DNA from: JAGWRA01 sp035534615
GTDB lineage: Bacteria > Acidobacteriota > Vicinamibacteria > Vicinamibacterales > CAVVIG01
NCBI GenBank assembly: GCA_035534615.1
Contig: DATLRO010000113.1
Span: 1-26,686 of the forward strand
Length of the DNA: 26,686 nucleotides
Reading direction: 5' to 3'
The notes below the pieces were generated by a model that saw nothing but the letters and a program-made list of their open reading frames with translations, searched no databases and was not told the origin of the DNA. Shown here in pieces: positions 1 through 7,453 of this stretch. Position 1 is the first letter of the stretch. Every line of letters begins with the position of its first letter. The position numbers and the translations under genes were made by a program.

Positions 1-441
1 GGCCGCATCGGCTCCGGTCAGGCGGCTGAGGTGGCCGGCCGCGTGGTGCTCGCGCGCTCCGCGCCCGCCCCGCTCGAGGTCGTATTCGAGATTCGCGTAC
101 CCCCGGCCGACCGCCGCGACGCGCGCGGCTGCCGACGCGGAGAGCGGCGCCCGCCCGAGATTGGTGTGGACGATGACGCCCGTGGCGTTGATCACCGGCC
201 GGAGCGACGGCTGGAACCTGGCCTGCAGGCGCGCGGCCGCGCCCTGTGCGATGCGATCGCCGAGGTCGGCGGGATCCGGCGTGGCGGCACCGCCCGGCGC
301 GGCGAGGCCGGCTCGGACCGCCGCCGCCTCGTCGCGCAGGGCGGCGATCGTCGCGTCGTGCCCGTACAGGTGCTCGAGCACACGAATGCCGTCGCGCTTA
401 CAGAGTTGATCGATGGACGGAATCGCCCGGAAGTCGGCCAT
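1..441 (-). CDS. selA: L-seryl-tRNA(Sec) selenium transferase, N-terminal part (cut by window edge)
   Basis: SelA is a PLP enzyme that converts seryl-tRNA(Sec) to selenocysteinyl-tRNA(Sec) using selenophosphate. The minus strand is open from an ATG at 441 to the window edge, giving 147 residues. Residues 1-80 form the helical N-terminal domain, starting MADFRAIPSIDQL. Residues 84-99 (INATGVIVHTNLGRAP) are the strongly conserved SelA signature, followed by YANLEYDLERGGRG at 115-128 and LSRLTGADAA at 138-147. The PLP lysine lies outside the window. The gene diverges from the small gene at 553. Its presence implies that selB, selD and a tRNA-Sec exist elsewhere in the genome, which cannot be seen here. 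The family call is firm; only the exact start rests on the best-fitting ATG. Confidence 0.93.
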   Translation of the reverse strand, partial: MADFRAIPSIDQLCKRDGIRVLEHLYGHDATIAALRDEAAAVRAGLAAPGGAATPDPADLGDRIAQGAAARLQARFQPSLRPVINATGVIVHTNLGRAPLSASAAARVAAVGRGYANLEYDLERGGRGAREHHAAGHLSRLTGADAA

Positions 442-469
442 GGCTGGGCGCAAGGCCGCGTTCGGCGGC

Positions 470-498
470 TTGCGGCATCGTCCGTGTCAGGATACCAT
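470..498 (+). promoter_or_regulatory. possible sigma70 promoter for the 553 gene
   Basis: A TTGCGG hexamer at 470-475 and TACCAT at 493-498 are separated by 17 bp in the gap between divergent selA and the gene at 553. Both boxes are only partial matches, so the assignment is weak. Confidence 0.3.
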
Positions 499-552
499 CA
501 CGGGGACCGCGATTCGATCGGCGCGCGTTCGCCTGCGCCGCGGGCTGTGCTC

Positions 553-1017
553 ATGGAGCCTCATCATTCACGCGACCCGGGCGCCGGGCCGGCCGCGGCG
601 GCGCCGGCGGGCGACGCGCCGGAGTACCGGCCGTCCGAGCGCTTCTGGCCGTACGTCGACGTGCCGGAGCAGCCGTCGGACGAGGAGCTGGCGGCGCTCG
701 ACCCCGATCTGGCGGCCGTGCTGTTCGGCGGCCCGCGCCGCCCGTTCTCGATCACCCTGGTGTTCCCCCCGTTCGACGGTCCGGAGTATCCGCGCGCCCT
801 GGAACTGGCGCGGGCGTCGGCCGAGTACCGGGAGACCGGGCGCGATCGGACGTTCCGGCACCGGGCGCGCTTCGAGCCGGCCGATGCCGTGCGGCTGCGG
901 GACCTGTTCGAGATCGTCGGCCGCTACGGCGGATGTGACGTGCTGGTCGACGACAAGCCGGTGCCGTACGCGCGGGAACTGTGGCTGCCGCTCGTCTGGT
1001 TTCTCATCCCACGCTAG
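553..1017 (+). CDS. unrecognised 154-residue protein, coupled to the next gene
   Basis: I do not recognise a family. The ATG at 553 gives 154 residues. The first ~30 residues are Pro/Ala-rich and probably disordered. The rest is a compact acidic region containing ERFWPYVDVPEQPSDEELAALD, then FSITLVFPPFDGPEY, and a C-terminal half ending in hydrophobic LPLVWFLIPR. No signal peptide, convincing membrane segment or catalytic motif is visible. The stop codon TAG (1015-1017) shares its last base with the GTG start of the next gene, so the two are very likely translated together and may act together. No good Shine-Dalgarno is seen before 553, so the start is uncertain. The open frame extends upstream to 31, but there it runs antisense to selA and is not credible as coding. 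Confidence 0.7.
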   Translation: MEPHHSRDPGAGPAAAAPAGDAPEYRPSERFWPYVDVPEQPSDEELAALDPDLAAVLFGGPRRPFSITLVFPPFDGPEYPRALELARASAEYRETGRDRTFRHRARFEPADAVRLRDLFEIVGRYGGCDVLVDDKPVPYARELWLPLVWFLIPR

Positions 1018-1604
1018 TGCCTGAACCCACCGACGTCGAGCGCGATCTGCGGCTGCTGGAGGCCGAGCTGAAGCGACTCGAAGCGGAATACAACATGTTC
1101 TTCGCCGGCCGGCTCCCGCGGCCGCCGTGGGAGACGCGCACCCGCGTTGACGCCCTCGTCAAGCGCTACGACCGCGGCCACATCCAGTCCTACGCCGATC
1201 GGTTCCGGTTCACGACGCTCCAGTCGCGCTACCAGACCTTCGTCGACCTGTGGGATCGCGGGCTGCGCGCGCGCGAGGAAGGGCGGCCGGGACCGTTCGC
1301 GCCGCGCGGGCCCGAGCGTGACGCCCGGCAGGCGCAGCCGGCCGACCGCATCCTTCACGTCGCCGCGTTCGCCGACCCGGTGCGCGAGAGCGACAAGCTG
1401 CGTGAGTTGTACGACCGGCTGGCGGACGCACGCCGGGAGACGGGGGAGCCGGCCGTGCCGTTCCATCGCTTCGCCGACCTGATCAAGGAGCAGGTCACGC
1501 GGCTGCGGAAGGGCGGCAGCCCGGAGGTCGCCTTCCGCGTGGCGCTCAAGGACGGCAAGGTCAACCTGACGGCCCGGGCCCTGCGGGGCACGATGCCGGA
1601 CTGA
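1017..1604 (+). CDS. MXAN_5187_C-like domain protein
   Basis: A 195-residue cytoplasmic protein of unknown function. It starts with a predicted helix (residues 5-25, LRLLEAELKRLEAEY), followed by FFAGRLPRPPW at 28-38 and the stretch DRFRFTTLQSRYQTFVDLW at 61-79. As far as I recall, this pattern is typical of the C-terminal domain named after Myxococcus MXAN_5187, which also occurs in Acidobacteriota. The C-terminal part (residues 110-190) is helical and basic, and contains FHRFADLIKEQVTRLRKG. The GTG start at 1017 overlaps the stop of the upstream gene (TAGTG), which argues for translational coupling and explains the missing ribosome-binding site. A longer in-frame ATG at 981 lies inside the upstream gene and is less likely. 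The family assignment is from memory of the motif and is moderately sure. Confidence 0.8.
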   Translation: MPEPTDVERDLRLLEAELKRLEAEYNMFFAGRLPRPPWETRTRVDALVKRYDRGHIQSYADRFRFTTLQSRYQTFVDLWDRGLRAREEGRPGPFAPRGPERDARQAQPADRILHVAAFADPVRESDKLRELYDRLADARRETGEPAVPFHRFADLIKEQVTRLRKGGSPEVAFRVALKDGKVNLTARALRGTMPD

Positions 1605-1640
1605 CCGTCTGCAGGCAGGAGAACCAGTCCGGGAGGAAGA

Positions 1641-1671
1641 GCCGGCACCCGGTGGAAGGCCGAGTGCCGGC
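1641..1671. terminator. hairpin between convergent genes, possible bidirectional terminator
   Basis: GCCGGCAC (1641-1648) and GTGCCGGC (1664-1671) form a perfect 8-bp stem with a 15-nt loop. It sits between the stop of the MXAN_5187_C-like gene and the end of the convergent csp gene. On the minus strand it is followed by TCTTCC, not a real T-tract, so termination is plausible but not proven. Confidence 0.4.
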
Positions 1672-1693
1672 GGCCCGGGTGGTTGATTCAGGG

Positions 1694-1897
1694 TCAGGCC
1701 TTGGTGACGTTCCCGGCCTGTGGACCTTTCGGCCCGTCCACGATCTCGAACTCGACGGCCTGGCCTTCCTCGAGCGAACGGAAGCCGTTGCCCTGGATGG
1801 CCGAGTAGTGCACGAACACGTCACTGCCGCCGTCGCGCTCGATGAATCCGTAACCCTTGGCGTTGTTGAACCACTTGACCTTGCCTGTGATGCGCAT
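1694..1897 (-). CDS. csp: cold-shock domain protein (CspA family)
   Basis: A 67-residue single-domain cold-shock protein, the usual family length. It is a five-stranded beta barrel that binds single-stranded RNA and DNA and acts as an RNA chaperone in the cytoplasm. RNP1 is KGYGFIE at residues 14-20 and RNP2 is DVFVHYSAI at 26-34. VKWFN at 7-11 supplies the conserved aromatic residue. The ATG at 1897 has an AGGGAAG Shine-Dalgarno 7 nt upstream. The gene has a well-formed sigma70 promoter at 2039-2067 and an unusually structured leader of about 135 nt that contains an intrinsic terminator. It is convergent with the gene ending at 1604 and divergent from purH. Family identity is certain. Whether it responds to cold or is constitutive cannot be told from the protein. 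Confidence 0.97.
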   Translation of the reverse strand: MRITGKVKWFNNAKGYGFIERDGGSDVFVHYSAIQGNGFRSLEEGQAVEFEIVDGPKGPQAGNVTKA

Positions 1898-2032
1898 CGT
1901 TCGTCTTCCCTGCTTGCAATCCGCGGCGGTTCACGCCGCTTGAGAATCTACCCCGGGGCCCTGCCGAGCTTCGGGATAAAAAAAAGGACCGCTGCGGCGG
2001 CCTCGACTGACGGCACCGGGGCCCCCCGGCGC
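1898..2032 (-). promoter_or_regulatory. structured 5' leader of csp
   Basis: The predicted transcript starts near 2032 and runs about 135 nt to the csp ATG. In transcript order it holds three elements. First is a GC-rich 5' hairpin (2013-2032, about 8 bp with one G-U). Second is an intrinsic terminator (1978-2003). Third is a 6-bp hairpin GCGGCG/CGCCGC (1923-1939), just upstream of the Shine-Dalgarno at 1905-1911. Long structured leaders are known to regulate cspA-type genes after transcription. No known riboswitch class is recognised here. Confidence 0.5.
1978..2003 (-). terminator. intrinsic terminator inside the csp leader
   Basis: Read on the minus strand: AGGCCGC, a CGCA loop, then GCGG-(T)-CCT. 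This is a 7-bp GC-rich stem with one bulged base, followed directly by a run of eight T (1985 to 1978). It lies between the csp promoter and the csp start codon. No minus-strand gene lies upstream for it to terminate, so it most likely acts on csp itself by attenuation. Confidence 0.65.
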
Positions 2033-2038
2033 TGCGAG

Positions 2039-2067
2039 ATAATAGCGGAGTCGCTGCGGGGCGTCAA
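2039..2067 (-). promoter_or_regulatory. sigma70 promoter of csp
   Basis: On the minus strand, TTGACG (2067-2062) and TATTAT (2044-2039) are spaced by exactly 17 bp. Each differs from consensus at one position. This is the best -35/-10 pair seen in the window, and it stands out against 70% GC surroundings. Confidence 0.72.
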
Positions 2068-2169
2068 CAGCCTCAACCGTCCCGATCCGGCCCGGCAGCG
2101 GCCTTCATTCCGACGGATCCCGGCAAGCTCTGCCGTGCGAGGGACGGCGTGATTCAGGACCTCATTCTC

Positions 2170-3801
2170 ATGCCCAGAGCCCTTCTCAGCGTCTCCGACA
2201 AGACCGGACTGATCGACCTCGCCCGCGGGCTGGTCCGGCGCCACTTCGAACTCGTTTCCACCGGCGGCACCGCCCGGGCCCTGACGGAGGCCGGTCTGCC
2301 GGTGGTCGGGGTGTCCGAGGTCACCGGCTTCCCCGAGATGATGGACGGGAGGGTCAAGACCCTGCACCCGGCCATCCATGCCGGCATCCTCGCCCGACGG
2401 GATCACCCGGACGACATGGCGGCGCTGGCGGCCCACGGGATCGCCGCCGTCGACCTGGTGGTCGTCAATCTGTATCCGTTCGCGCAGACGGCGGCCGATC
2501 CGTCGGCGACCTTCGACGAGCTGATCGAGAAGATCGACATCGGGGGGCCGTCCCTGGTGCGGGCCGCGGCGAAGAACTTCGGCAGCGTGATCGTGCTGGT
2601 CGATCCGGCCGATTACGGCGTGGCGCTGGCGGCGCTCGACACGGCCGGCGGGCCGTCACCCGCGTTCCGCTTCGAGCTGGCGCGGAAGGCGATTGCCCAC
2701 ACGGCCGCGTACGACACCGCGATTGCCGCGACGCTGCGCCGGGTGACGGCCGACGGTGGCCTGTTTACGCGCGCGGCCGCCGGGGGGCTGCCCGACCAGC
2801 TCGACCTCGGGCTGGCCAAGATCCGCGACCTGCGCTACGGAGAGAACCCCCATCAGCGTGCGGCGTGGTACGGCGCCGGCGCCGGCGACGGGGGCGGGCT
2901 CGGCCGGGCGACGGTCCTGCAGGGCAAGGAGCTCTCCTACACGAACCTGCTCGACCTCGACGCGGCCGCCCGCATCGTCCTGGAGTTCGGCGAACCGGCG
3001 GTGGCCGTCATCAAGCACACGAACCCCTGCGGCGTGGCCACCGGCCAGTCGATCGACGAGGCCTACGTCCGGGCGCGCGACGCGGACGCCATGTCGGCCT
3101 TCGGCGGGATCGTCGGCCTGAACCGCCCGCTGGACGAGGCGACGGCCCGCGAGATCGTGTCGACCTTCATCGAGGCCGTCATCGCGCCCGCCGTGGACGA
3201 GGCCGCGCTGCGCGTGCTGTCGGCCAAGAGCCGGATGCGGGTGGTGACGGCCGACTTCGGTGCGCTGGCGCGCGGCGCGGCGGGCGCCGGACGTGACCGC
3301 GAGCTGCGGTCGGTGCTCGGGGCGGTGCTCCTGCAGGATCGCGACTGGGTCGAGGAGGCGCTGCGTCCCTGGTCGCCCGGCGATCTGCCGGACGGGGTCC
3401 GGGTCGTCACGGCGCGGACGCCGACCGTGGAGGAATGGCAGGCGCTGCGGTTCGCGTGGCGGGTCTGCGCCCACGTGAAGTCGAACACGGTCATCTTCAC
3501 GAATGTCGACCGGACGCTGGCGATCGGCGCCGGACAGATGAGCCGGGTCGACGCCGTCAAGGTCGCGATGATGAAGGGGGCGGCGGGCGACGACGCGGAC
3601 GCGCGGGTGTCGCTGTCCGGGTCGGTGGCGGCCTCCGATGCGTACTTCCCGTTCCGCGACGGGCTCGACGCGGTGGCGGCCGCCGGGGCGACGGCCGTCG
3701 TGCAGCCCGGCGGCTCGGTGCGCGACGCGGAGGTGATTGCTGCGGCGGACGAGCACGGCCTCGCGATGGTCTTCACCGGGCGCCGGCACTTCCGGCACTG
3801 A
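2170..3801 (+). CDS. purH: bifunctional AICAR transformylase / IMP cyclohydrolase
   Basis: PurH carries out the last two steps of purine synthesis: AICAR plus 10-formyl-THF to FAICAR, then ring closure to IMP. The 543-residue length is normal. The N-terminal IMP cyclohydrolase (MGS-like) domain covers about residues 1-150, with LLSVSDKTGL at 5-14, STGGTA at 30-35 and GRVKTLHP at 60-67. The AICAR transformylase domain follows, with the catalytic Lys-His pair in IKHTNPCG (K282, H283). The C-terminus has YFPFRDGL and ends in FRH, as usual for the family. I chose ATG 2170 over the in-frame GTG at 2149 because MPRALLSVSDKTG matches typical PurH starts and CAGGA lies about 11 nt upstream. It is transcribed alone, divergent from csp and convergent with the LPS genes. 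Confidence 0.98.
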   Translation: MPRALLSVSDKTGLIDLARGLVRRHFELVSTGGTARALTEAGLPVVGVSEVTGFPEMMDGRVKTLHPAIHAGILARRDHPDDMAALAAHGIAAVDLVVVNLYPFAQTAADPSATFDELIEKIDIGGPSLVRAAAKNFGSVIVLVDPADYGVALAALDTAGGPSPAFRFELARKAIAHTAAYDTAIAATLRRVTADGGLFTRAAAGGLPDQLDLGLAKIRDLRYGENPHQRAAWYGAGAGDGGGLGRATVLQGKELSYTNLLDLDAAARIVLEFGEPAVAVIKHTNPCGVATGQSIDEAYVRARDADAMSAFGGIVGLNRPLDEATAREIVSTFIEAVIAPAVDEAALRVLSAKSRMRVVTADFGALARGAAGAGRDRELRSVLGAVLLQDRDWVEEALRPWSPGDLPDGVRVVTARTPTVEEWQALRFAWRVCAHVKSNTVIFTNVDRTLAIGAGQMSRVDAVKVAMMKGAAGDDADARVSLSGSVAASDAYFPFRDGLDAVAAAGATAVVQPGGSVRDAEVIAAADEHGLAMVFTGRRHFRH

Positions 3802-3831
3802 TCAATCCGCGTGCGGGCCCTCCGTGGAAAG

Positions 3832-3846
3832 CGCGCCGCCGGCGCG
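3832..3846 (+). terminator. weak hairpin after purH
   Basis: CGCGCC, loop GCC, GGCGCG: a 6-bp perfect stem about 30 bp after the purH stop, followed by TCTCCC. It has no T-tract, so it is only a candidate terminator. Confidence 0.3.
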
Positions 3847-3905
3847 TCTCCCACCCGACGGGATGTCTCCGCCCCGGCCGCTCGGACCGGCAAGGCGACA
3901 CGGAG

Positions 3906-3930
3906 GGGCAGGCGATCGGAAATCCTGCCC
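3906..3930. terminator. hairpin between convergent purH and hldE1
   Basis: GGGCAGG (3906-3912) and CCTGCCC (3924-3930) make a 7-bp stem with an 11-nt loop, followed by TTCCC on the plus strand. Its place between two convergent genes suits a bidirectional terminator. The lack of a T-tract keeps confidence low. Confidence 0.38.
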
Positions 3931-3983
3931 TTCCCGAGCCGCCTCCTCCGGCGCGCCTGGACTCCTGTAGTGATCGGATTGGA

Positions 3984-4985
3984 TCAGCGCAATTCGCCGA
4001 GCGCCTCGCGCAGCTCGTCGGGCGTGACCGTGGCCGGGCCGAACTTGCCGACGACGAGGCCGGCGGCCAGGCTCGCCAGGGTGGCGGCTTCAGCGAGCGT
4101 GGCGGCGGCCGACAGCGCCAGCGCGAGCGTGGCGATGACCGTGTCGCCGGCGCCGGTGACGTCGGCGACCTCGCGCGCGACGGCTGGCAGCGGACCCTCC
4201 TCGTCTCCCGACAGCCACATGCCGTGCTCGCCCCGCGTGATGAGGACCGCGGCGCACGCCGCCCGGTCGCGGAACGTCCGCGCCGCGGCGCGGGCGTCCT
4301 CCTCCGTGCGGATCCGCCGGTGGGCGGCCGCCTCCGCCTCCTGCTGGTTCGGCGTGACGAGGTCGGCGCCCCGGTAGTAGCCGAGGTGCGGGATCTTCGG
4401 ATCGACGAGCAGCGGGATCTGCTCCTGCCGGGCCAGTTCCGCCAGGCGCGCCATCAGGCGCGGCGTCACCGTCCCTTTCAGGTAGTCCGACACGAGGATC
4501 GCACGTGCGCCCCGGGCGAGATCGGCCGCGCGCGCGAGCACGGCTTCTTCCGGTTCGCCGGCCGCTTCGACGTCCGACTCGTAGTCGATCCGGGCGACCT
4601 GCTGGTTCCGATCGGTCACGACCCGGACCTTCGTCGTCGTGCACCGGCCGGGATCGGCGACGAGCCCGGCGGCGTCGATGCCCCGATCGGACAGCGCGCG
4701 GGCGATCACCCCGCCCGCCTCGTCGGCGCCGACCAGCCCCACCAGGCGTGTGCGGCCGCCGAGCGTGGCCACGTTGTGCGCGACGTTGGCGGCCCCGCCG
4801 AGCCGGTGCTCCTCGCGGCTGAAGGTGACGACCGGCACGGGCGCCTCGGGCGAGATGCGGGTGACCTGGCCGATGAGGAACCGGTCGAGCATGGGATCGC
4901 CCACGACCAGGATCGGCCGGCCGGCGAGCTGTCCGACCAGTGCGAGCAGCCGGTCGGCGGCGGGCGGGGTGAAGCGGCCGCTCAT
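3984..4985 (-). CDS. rfaE1: D-glycero-beta-D-manno-heptose-7-phosphate kinase, stand-alone HldE1/RfaE1
   Basis: A PfkB/ribokinase-fold cytoplasmic kinase that makes heptose-1,7-bisphosphate for LPS inner-core heptose. The 333 residues match the kinase half of E. coli HldE only. Visible motifs are GDPMLDRFLIG at 29-39, GGAANVAHN at 63-71, KVRVVTDRNQQVARIDYE at 119-136 and VSDYLKG at 165-171. Others are DPKIP at 195-199, TPNQQEAE at 211-218 and the catalytic loop VTGAGDT with D281. The cytidylyltransferase half (HldE2) is absent, so the activating enzyme must be encoded elsewhere. The ATG at 4985 overlaps the TGA of the upstream membrane-protein gene (ATGA), indicating coupled translation. The function call is strong because the heptosyltransferase-like gene lies in the same group; a different sugar kinase is the only realistic alternative. 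Confidence 0.93.
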   Translation of the reverse strand: MSGRFTPPAADRLLALVGQLAGRPILVVGDPMLDRFLIGQVTRISPEAPVPVVTFSREEHRLGGAANVAHNVATLGGRTRLVGLVGADEAGGVIARALSDRGIDAAGLVADPGRCTTTKVRVVTDRNQQVARIDYESDVEAAGEPEEAVLARAADLARGARAILVSDYLKGTVTPRLMARLAELARQEQIPLLVDPKIPHLGYYRGADLVTPNQQEAEAAAHRRIRTEEDARAAARTFRDRAACAAVLITRGEHGMWLSGDEEGPLPAVAREVADVTGAGDTVIATLALALSAAATLAEAATLASLAAGLVVGKFGPATVTPDELREALGELR

Positions 4986-6163
4986 GAAGGCATCGGGGCC
5001 GCCGGCCGGACGGCGGCGAACGGCAGCGTGATCAGCGCCAGGAACAGCATCAGGAACTCTGAATTGCCGAAATTGTGCTCGAACATGCCGGCCGACAGCA
5101 TGGCGACGACCGCGGCGAGGCCGGCCGCGGCCACCACCTTGTCGCGATCGAGCTTGAACCTCCGGCTCAGATCGATCAGGACGGTGACGACGAACCAGAT
5201 CCACACGGCGAGCGCCGGCAGGCCGCGCTCGGCGGCAATCTGCATCGGCACGTTGTGCAGGTGCGGCCGGTTCCGCTGGATCGCGTAGGGTTCTCGATAC
5301 CGCGGATAGACGTGCTCCACCATGTTCGGGCCGACGCCCGTCAGCGGATAGTCGTGGACGATGTGGAGGCCGGAGACGAGCATCGCCAGGCGATCGCTGT
5401 TGGTGGGATTGTGCAGGTTGAAGATCGAATAGAAGCGGCTGCTGATCCGGCCGGGCGCGATCCCGAGGCCGATGGCGAGCGCGAGCGGCAGCAGCCAGAG
5501 CAGCTTGACGTCCTTGAGGGCCAGCAGGAGGCAGGAGGCCGCGCCGATGCCGACCCACGCATTGCGCGTGAAGGTGAAGGCGACGGCGACCAGCAGCGCC
5601 GGCAGCATGAGCGACGGCCAGACCCGGTCGCGGCCGAACAGGACCTTCGCGAGGGCGACGCCGATCACCAGCATGAGCAGGCCGGAATAGGTCATGTAGT
5701 GGCCGACCGTGCCGTGCACGCGCTCGTGGAGGGTGTCGTAGTTCAGGAGGCCGTACTGAATGACGCCGACCGCAGCGCTGATCGCGCCGACCGTGATGGT
5801 CACCGTCAGGAGCCGTCCGGCCCGGCTGCCGCGCGCGAGGTCGTAGACGGCCGGCACCGTCAGGAACAGCACCAGCTGCTTGTCGTCCATGAAGCTGACG
5901 CGCGGGTCGAGCGAGAAGATCGACGAGACGACCGTCGCGCCGGCGTAGGCCGCCAGCGGCCAGAACAGCCGCGGCACCTGGAAGAGCTGGCGGTCGACGA
6001 TCAGCCGGGCCGCCCACGTCAGCAGCACCACCGTCAGCAGGATCTGCGCGATGGCGATCGAGAACTGCAGCGCGGCGACGAACCCCATGAGCGCGAGCAG
6101 GCCGATGGTCTCGAGCCGCGTCTGCGGCGGATCCTTCGGAGCGAGGGCAGCGAAGCTGGGCAT
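4982..6163 (-). CDS. O-antigen ligase / polymerase-like membrane protein (WaaL/Wzy superfamily)
   Basis: A polytopic inner-membrane protein of 393 residues with about ten hydrophobic segments. It has the superfamily's large periplasmic loop near the C-terminus, which contains DYPLTGVGPNMVEHVYPRYR followed by RPHLHNVPMQIAAERG. The Gly-x-Gly-Pro stretch and the HLHN motif are typical of the Wzy_C (O-antigen ligase) domain. Such proteins transfer undecaprenol-linked glycans to lipid A-core or polymerise repeat units. Sequence alone does not separate ligase from polymerase. ATG 6163 is taken as the start; a GTG at 6202 would add 13 residues but lies very close to the likely -10 box at 6228-6233. 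The 3' end overlaps the heptose kinase start by 4 bp, which ties it to LPS core assembly. Confidence 0.85.
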   Translation of the reverse strand: MPSFAALAPKDPPQTRLETIGLLALMGFVAALQFSIAIAQILLTVVLLTWAARLIVDRQLFQVPRLFWPLAAYAGATVVSSIFSLDPRVSFMDDKQLVLFLTVPAVYDLARGSRAGRLLTVTITVGAISAAVGVIQYGLLNYDTLHERVHGTVGHYMTYSGLLMLVIGVALAKVLFGRDRVWPSLMLPALLVAVAFTFTRNAWVGIGAASCLLLALKDVKLLWLLPLALAIGLGIAPGRISSRFYSIFNLHNPTNSDRLAMLVSGLHIVHDYPLTGVGPNMVEHVYPRYREPYAIQRNRPHLHNVPMQIAAERGLPALAVWIWFVVTVLIDLSRRFKLDRDKVVAAAGLAAVVAMLSAGMFEHNFGNSEFLMLFLALITLPFAAVRPAAPMPS

Positions 6164-6227
6164 CGGCGTCGACCCGGTCAGCGGTCCGGCACGTGTGGGC
6201 ACCGGCCGCGGCGGTGGCCTGGCTAAT

Positions 6228-6233
6228 CTTATA
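6228..6233 (-). promoter_or_regulatory. possible -10 box for the ligase-heptose kinase pair
   Basis: The minus strand reads GTGTATAAGAT, with TATAAG at 6233-6228, in the 70-110 bp gap before the ligase gene. It is AT-rich in a GC-rich gap, but no recognisable -35 box is seen. Confidence 0.35.
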
Positions 6234-6275
6234 CACTTCGCGGGACCGGTGGGGGAGGCCCGCCCCCGCGTCCGG

Positions 6276-7361
6276 TCAGGCGCCCGCGGGTATCCGCGCC
6301 GCCCGGGCGAGCGCCCGCTCGGCCGCCTCCGCCACCGCGGCGGCCGGCACTCCCGTCAGGCACCGGAAATCGCCCGGCACGCAGTGCCGCTGCTCGCAGG
6401 GCCGGCACGGCAGCGCGCCGGCGTCGACGTGCTCGGTGACCAGCGCCGGATCCCGCCACGGAAAGGAGCGGGCGGGCAGCGTCGGCCCGTAGAGCGCCAC
6501 GATCGGCACGGCGGTCGTGCCGGCGATGTGCAGCGGCCCGCTGTCGCCGCCGACGTACAGGGCCGCCCGCTCGAGCAGGGCGCGCAGTTCGGCCAGGTCG
6601 AATTCCCCGCAGCAAACGAGCGCCGCCTGGCGCGCCGGGCCGAGCCGCTCGATCGCGGCGCGCGCGATGCGGCTGCCGGCCTCGCGATCCGACGGGCCGG
6701 CGGTCAGGATGATCCGGCGCGCCGGGTCGGGCGCCGCCAGCCGCTCGATCAGCGCGACGAACGAGTCCGGGGGCCAGCGGCGGAACGGATTCCCGGCGCT
6801 CACGTGCACGACGATGAGCGGCTGGGCGGCGGTGACGCCGGCGTCCGTCAGCCGCCGTGCGACCGTATCGGCGGCGGCCGGTGCGGCCGCCATCTCGGTC
6901 GGACAGCCGGCCGGATCCGGCGGCGGGATCGCCAGAGGTTCGAGCAGATCCCACTGGTTGAGGACGGAATGCCTCGCGCGGAGCGCACGCGGACGCGCGA
7001 CACGGGTCGTGTACATCCAGCTCCGGCCGGTGACGTCGTAGCCGATCCGGCGCGGGGCGCCGGTCGCAAAGGCCAGCCATGACGCACGCGGACCGCCGTG
7101 GAAATCAATGACCAGATCGTACCGCGCCGCGCGTAGCTGCCAGCCGAGCGCGAGATCCCGGCCGGCCTGCCGCACCCCGCGCGTGCGTGGTGCGACGATT
7201 ACCCGGGTCAGATGCGGATTCCCGGCCACGACCGGGAGGGCGACCGGTTCCACGAGATAGCTGAGGCGGGCGTCGGGAAACCGCTCGCGGAGGGCGCGGA
7301 TGGCCGGGGTCGTGAACACCACGTCCCCGATTTCGCGCAAACGGATGAGCAGGATGTTCAT
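6276..7361 (-). CDS. glycosyltransferase family 9, ADP-heptose:LPS heptosyltransferase-like
   Basis: A 361-residue GT-B enzyme predicted to add heptose to the LPS inner core at the cytoplasmic face. It starts MNILLIRLREIGDVVFTTP, the hallmark N-terminus of family 9. LVIDFHG lies at 83-89. VHVSAGNPFRRWP at 185-197 and the sugar-nucleotide-binding VGGDSGPLHIAGT at 270-282 lie in the C-terminal half. A cysteine cluster, CRPC at 319-322 with C327 and C334, is often seen in heptosyltransferases. ATG 7361 is chosen because the family N-terminus starts there; further upstream the frame only shadows the next gene. Whether it is heptosyltransferase I, II or III cannot be decided from the sequence. Neighbouring heptose kinase and ligase genes support an LPS-core role. 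Confidence 0.92.
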   Translation of the reverse strand: MNILLIRLREIGDVVFTTPAIRALRERFPDARLSYLVEPVALPVVAGNPHLTRVIVAPRTRGVRQAGRDLALGWQLRAARYDLVIDFHGGPRASWLAFATGAPRRIGYDVTGRSWMYTTRVARPRALRARHSVLNQWDLLEPLAIPPPDPAGCPTEMAAAPAAADTVARRLTDAGVTAAQPLIVVHVSAGNPFRRWPPDSFVALIERLAAPDPARRIILTAGPSDREAGSRIARAAIERLGPARQAALVCCGEFDLAELRALLERAALYVGGDSGPLHIAGTTAVPIVALYGPTLPARSFPWRDPALVTEHVDAGALPCRPCEQRHCVPGDFRCLTGVPAAAVAEAAERALARAARIPAGA

Positions 7362-7453
7362 GAGCAACGGGCCGGGTGCCCGTCCCGGGCCGGCGAACGG
7401 AGCCGATCGGGCGACTGGCGGCGGGCCGCCGGCCGCGCCCGTGGCCGGTGCGT

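Noticed and set aside
31..552. Upstream extension of the frame of the gene at 553
   Set aside because: It lies antisense to the clearly conserved selA N-terminus.
3435..5288. 617-codon plus-strand frame running from purH across the intergenic gap into the LPS genes
   Set aside because: It spans two certain genes in wrong frame or strand; composition is low-complexity Arg/Gly/Asp.
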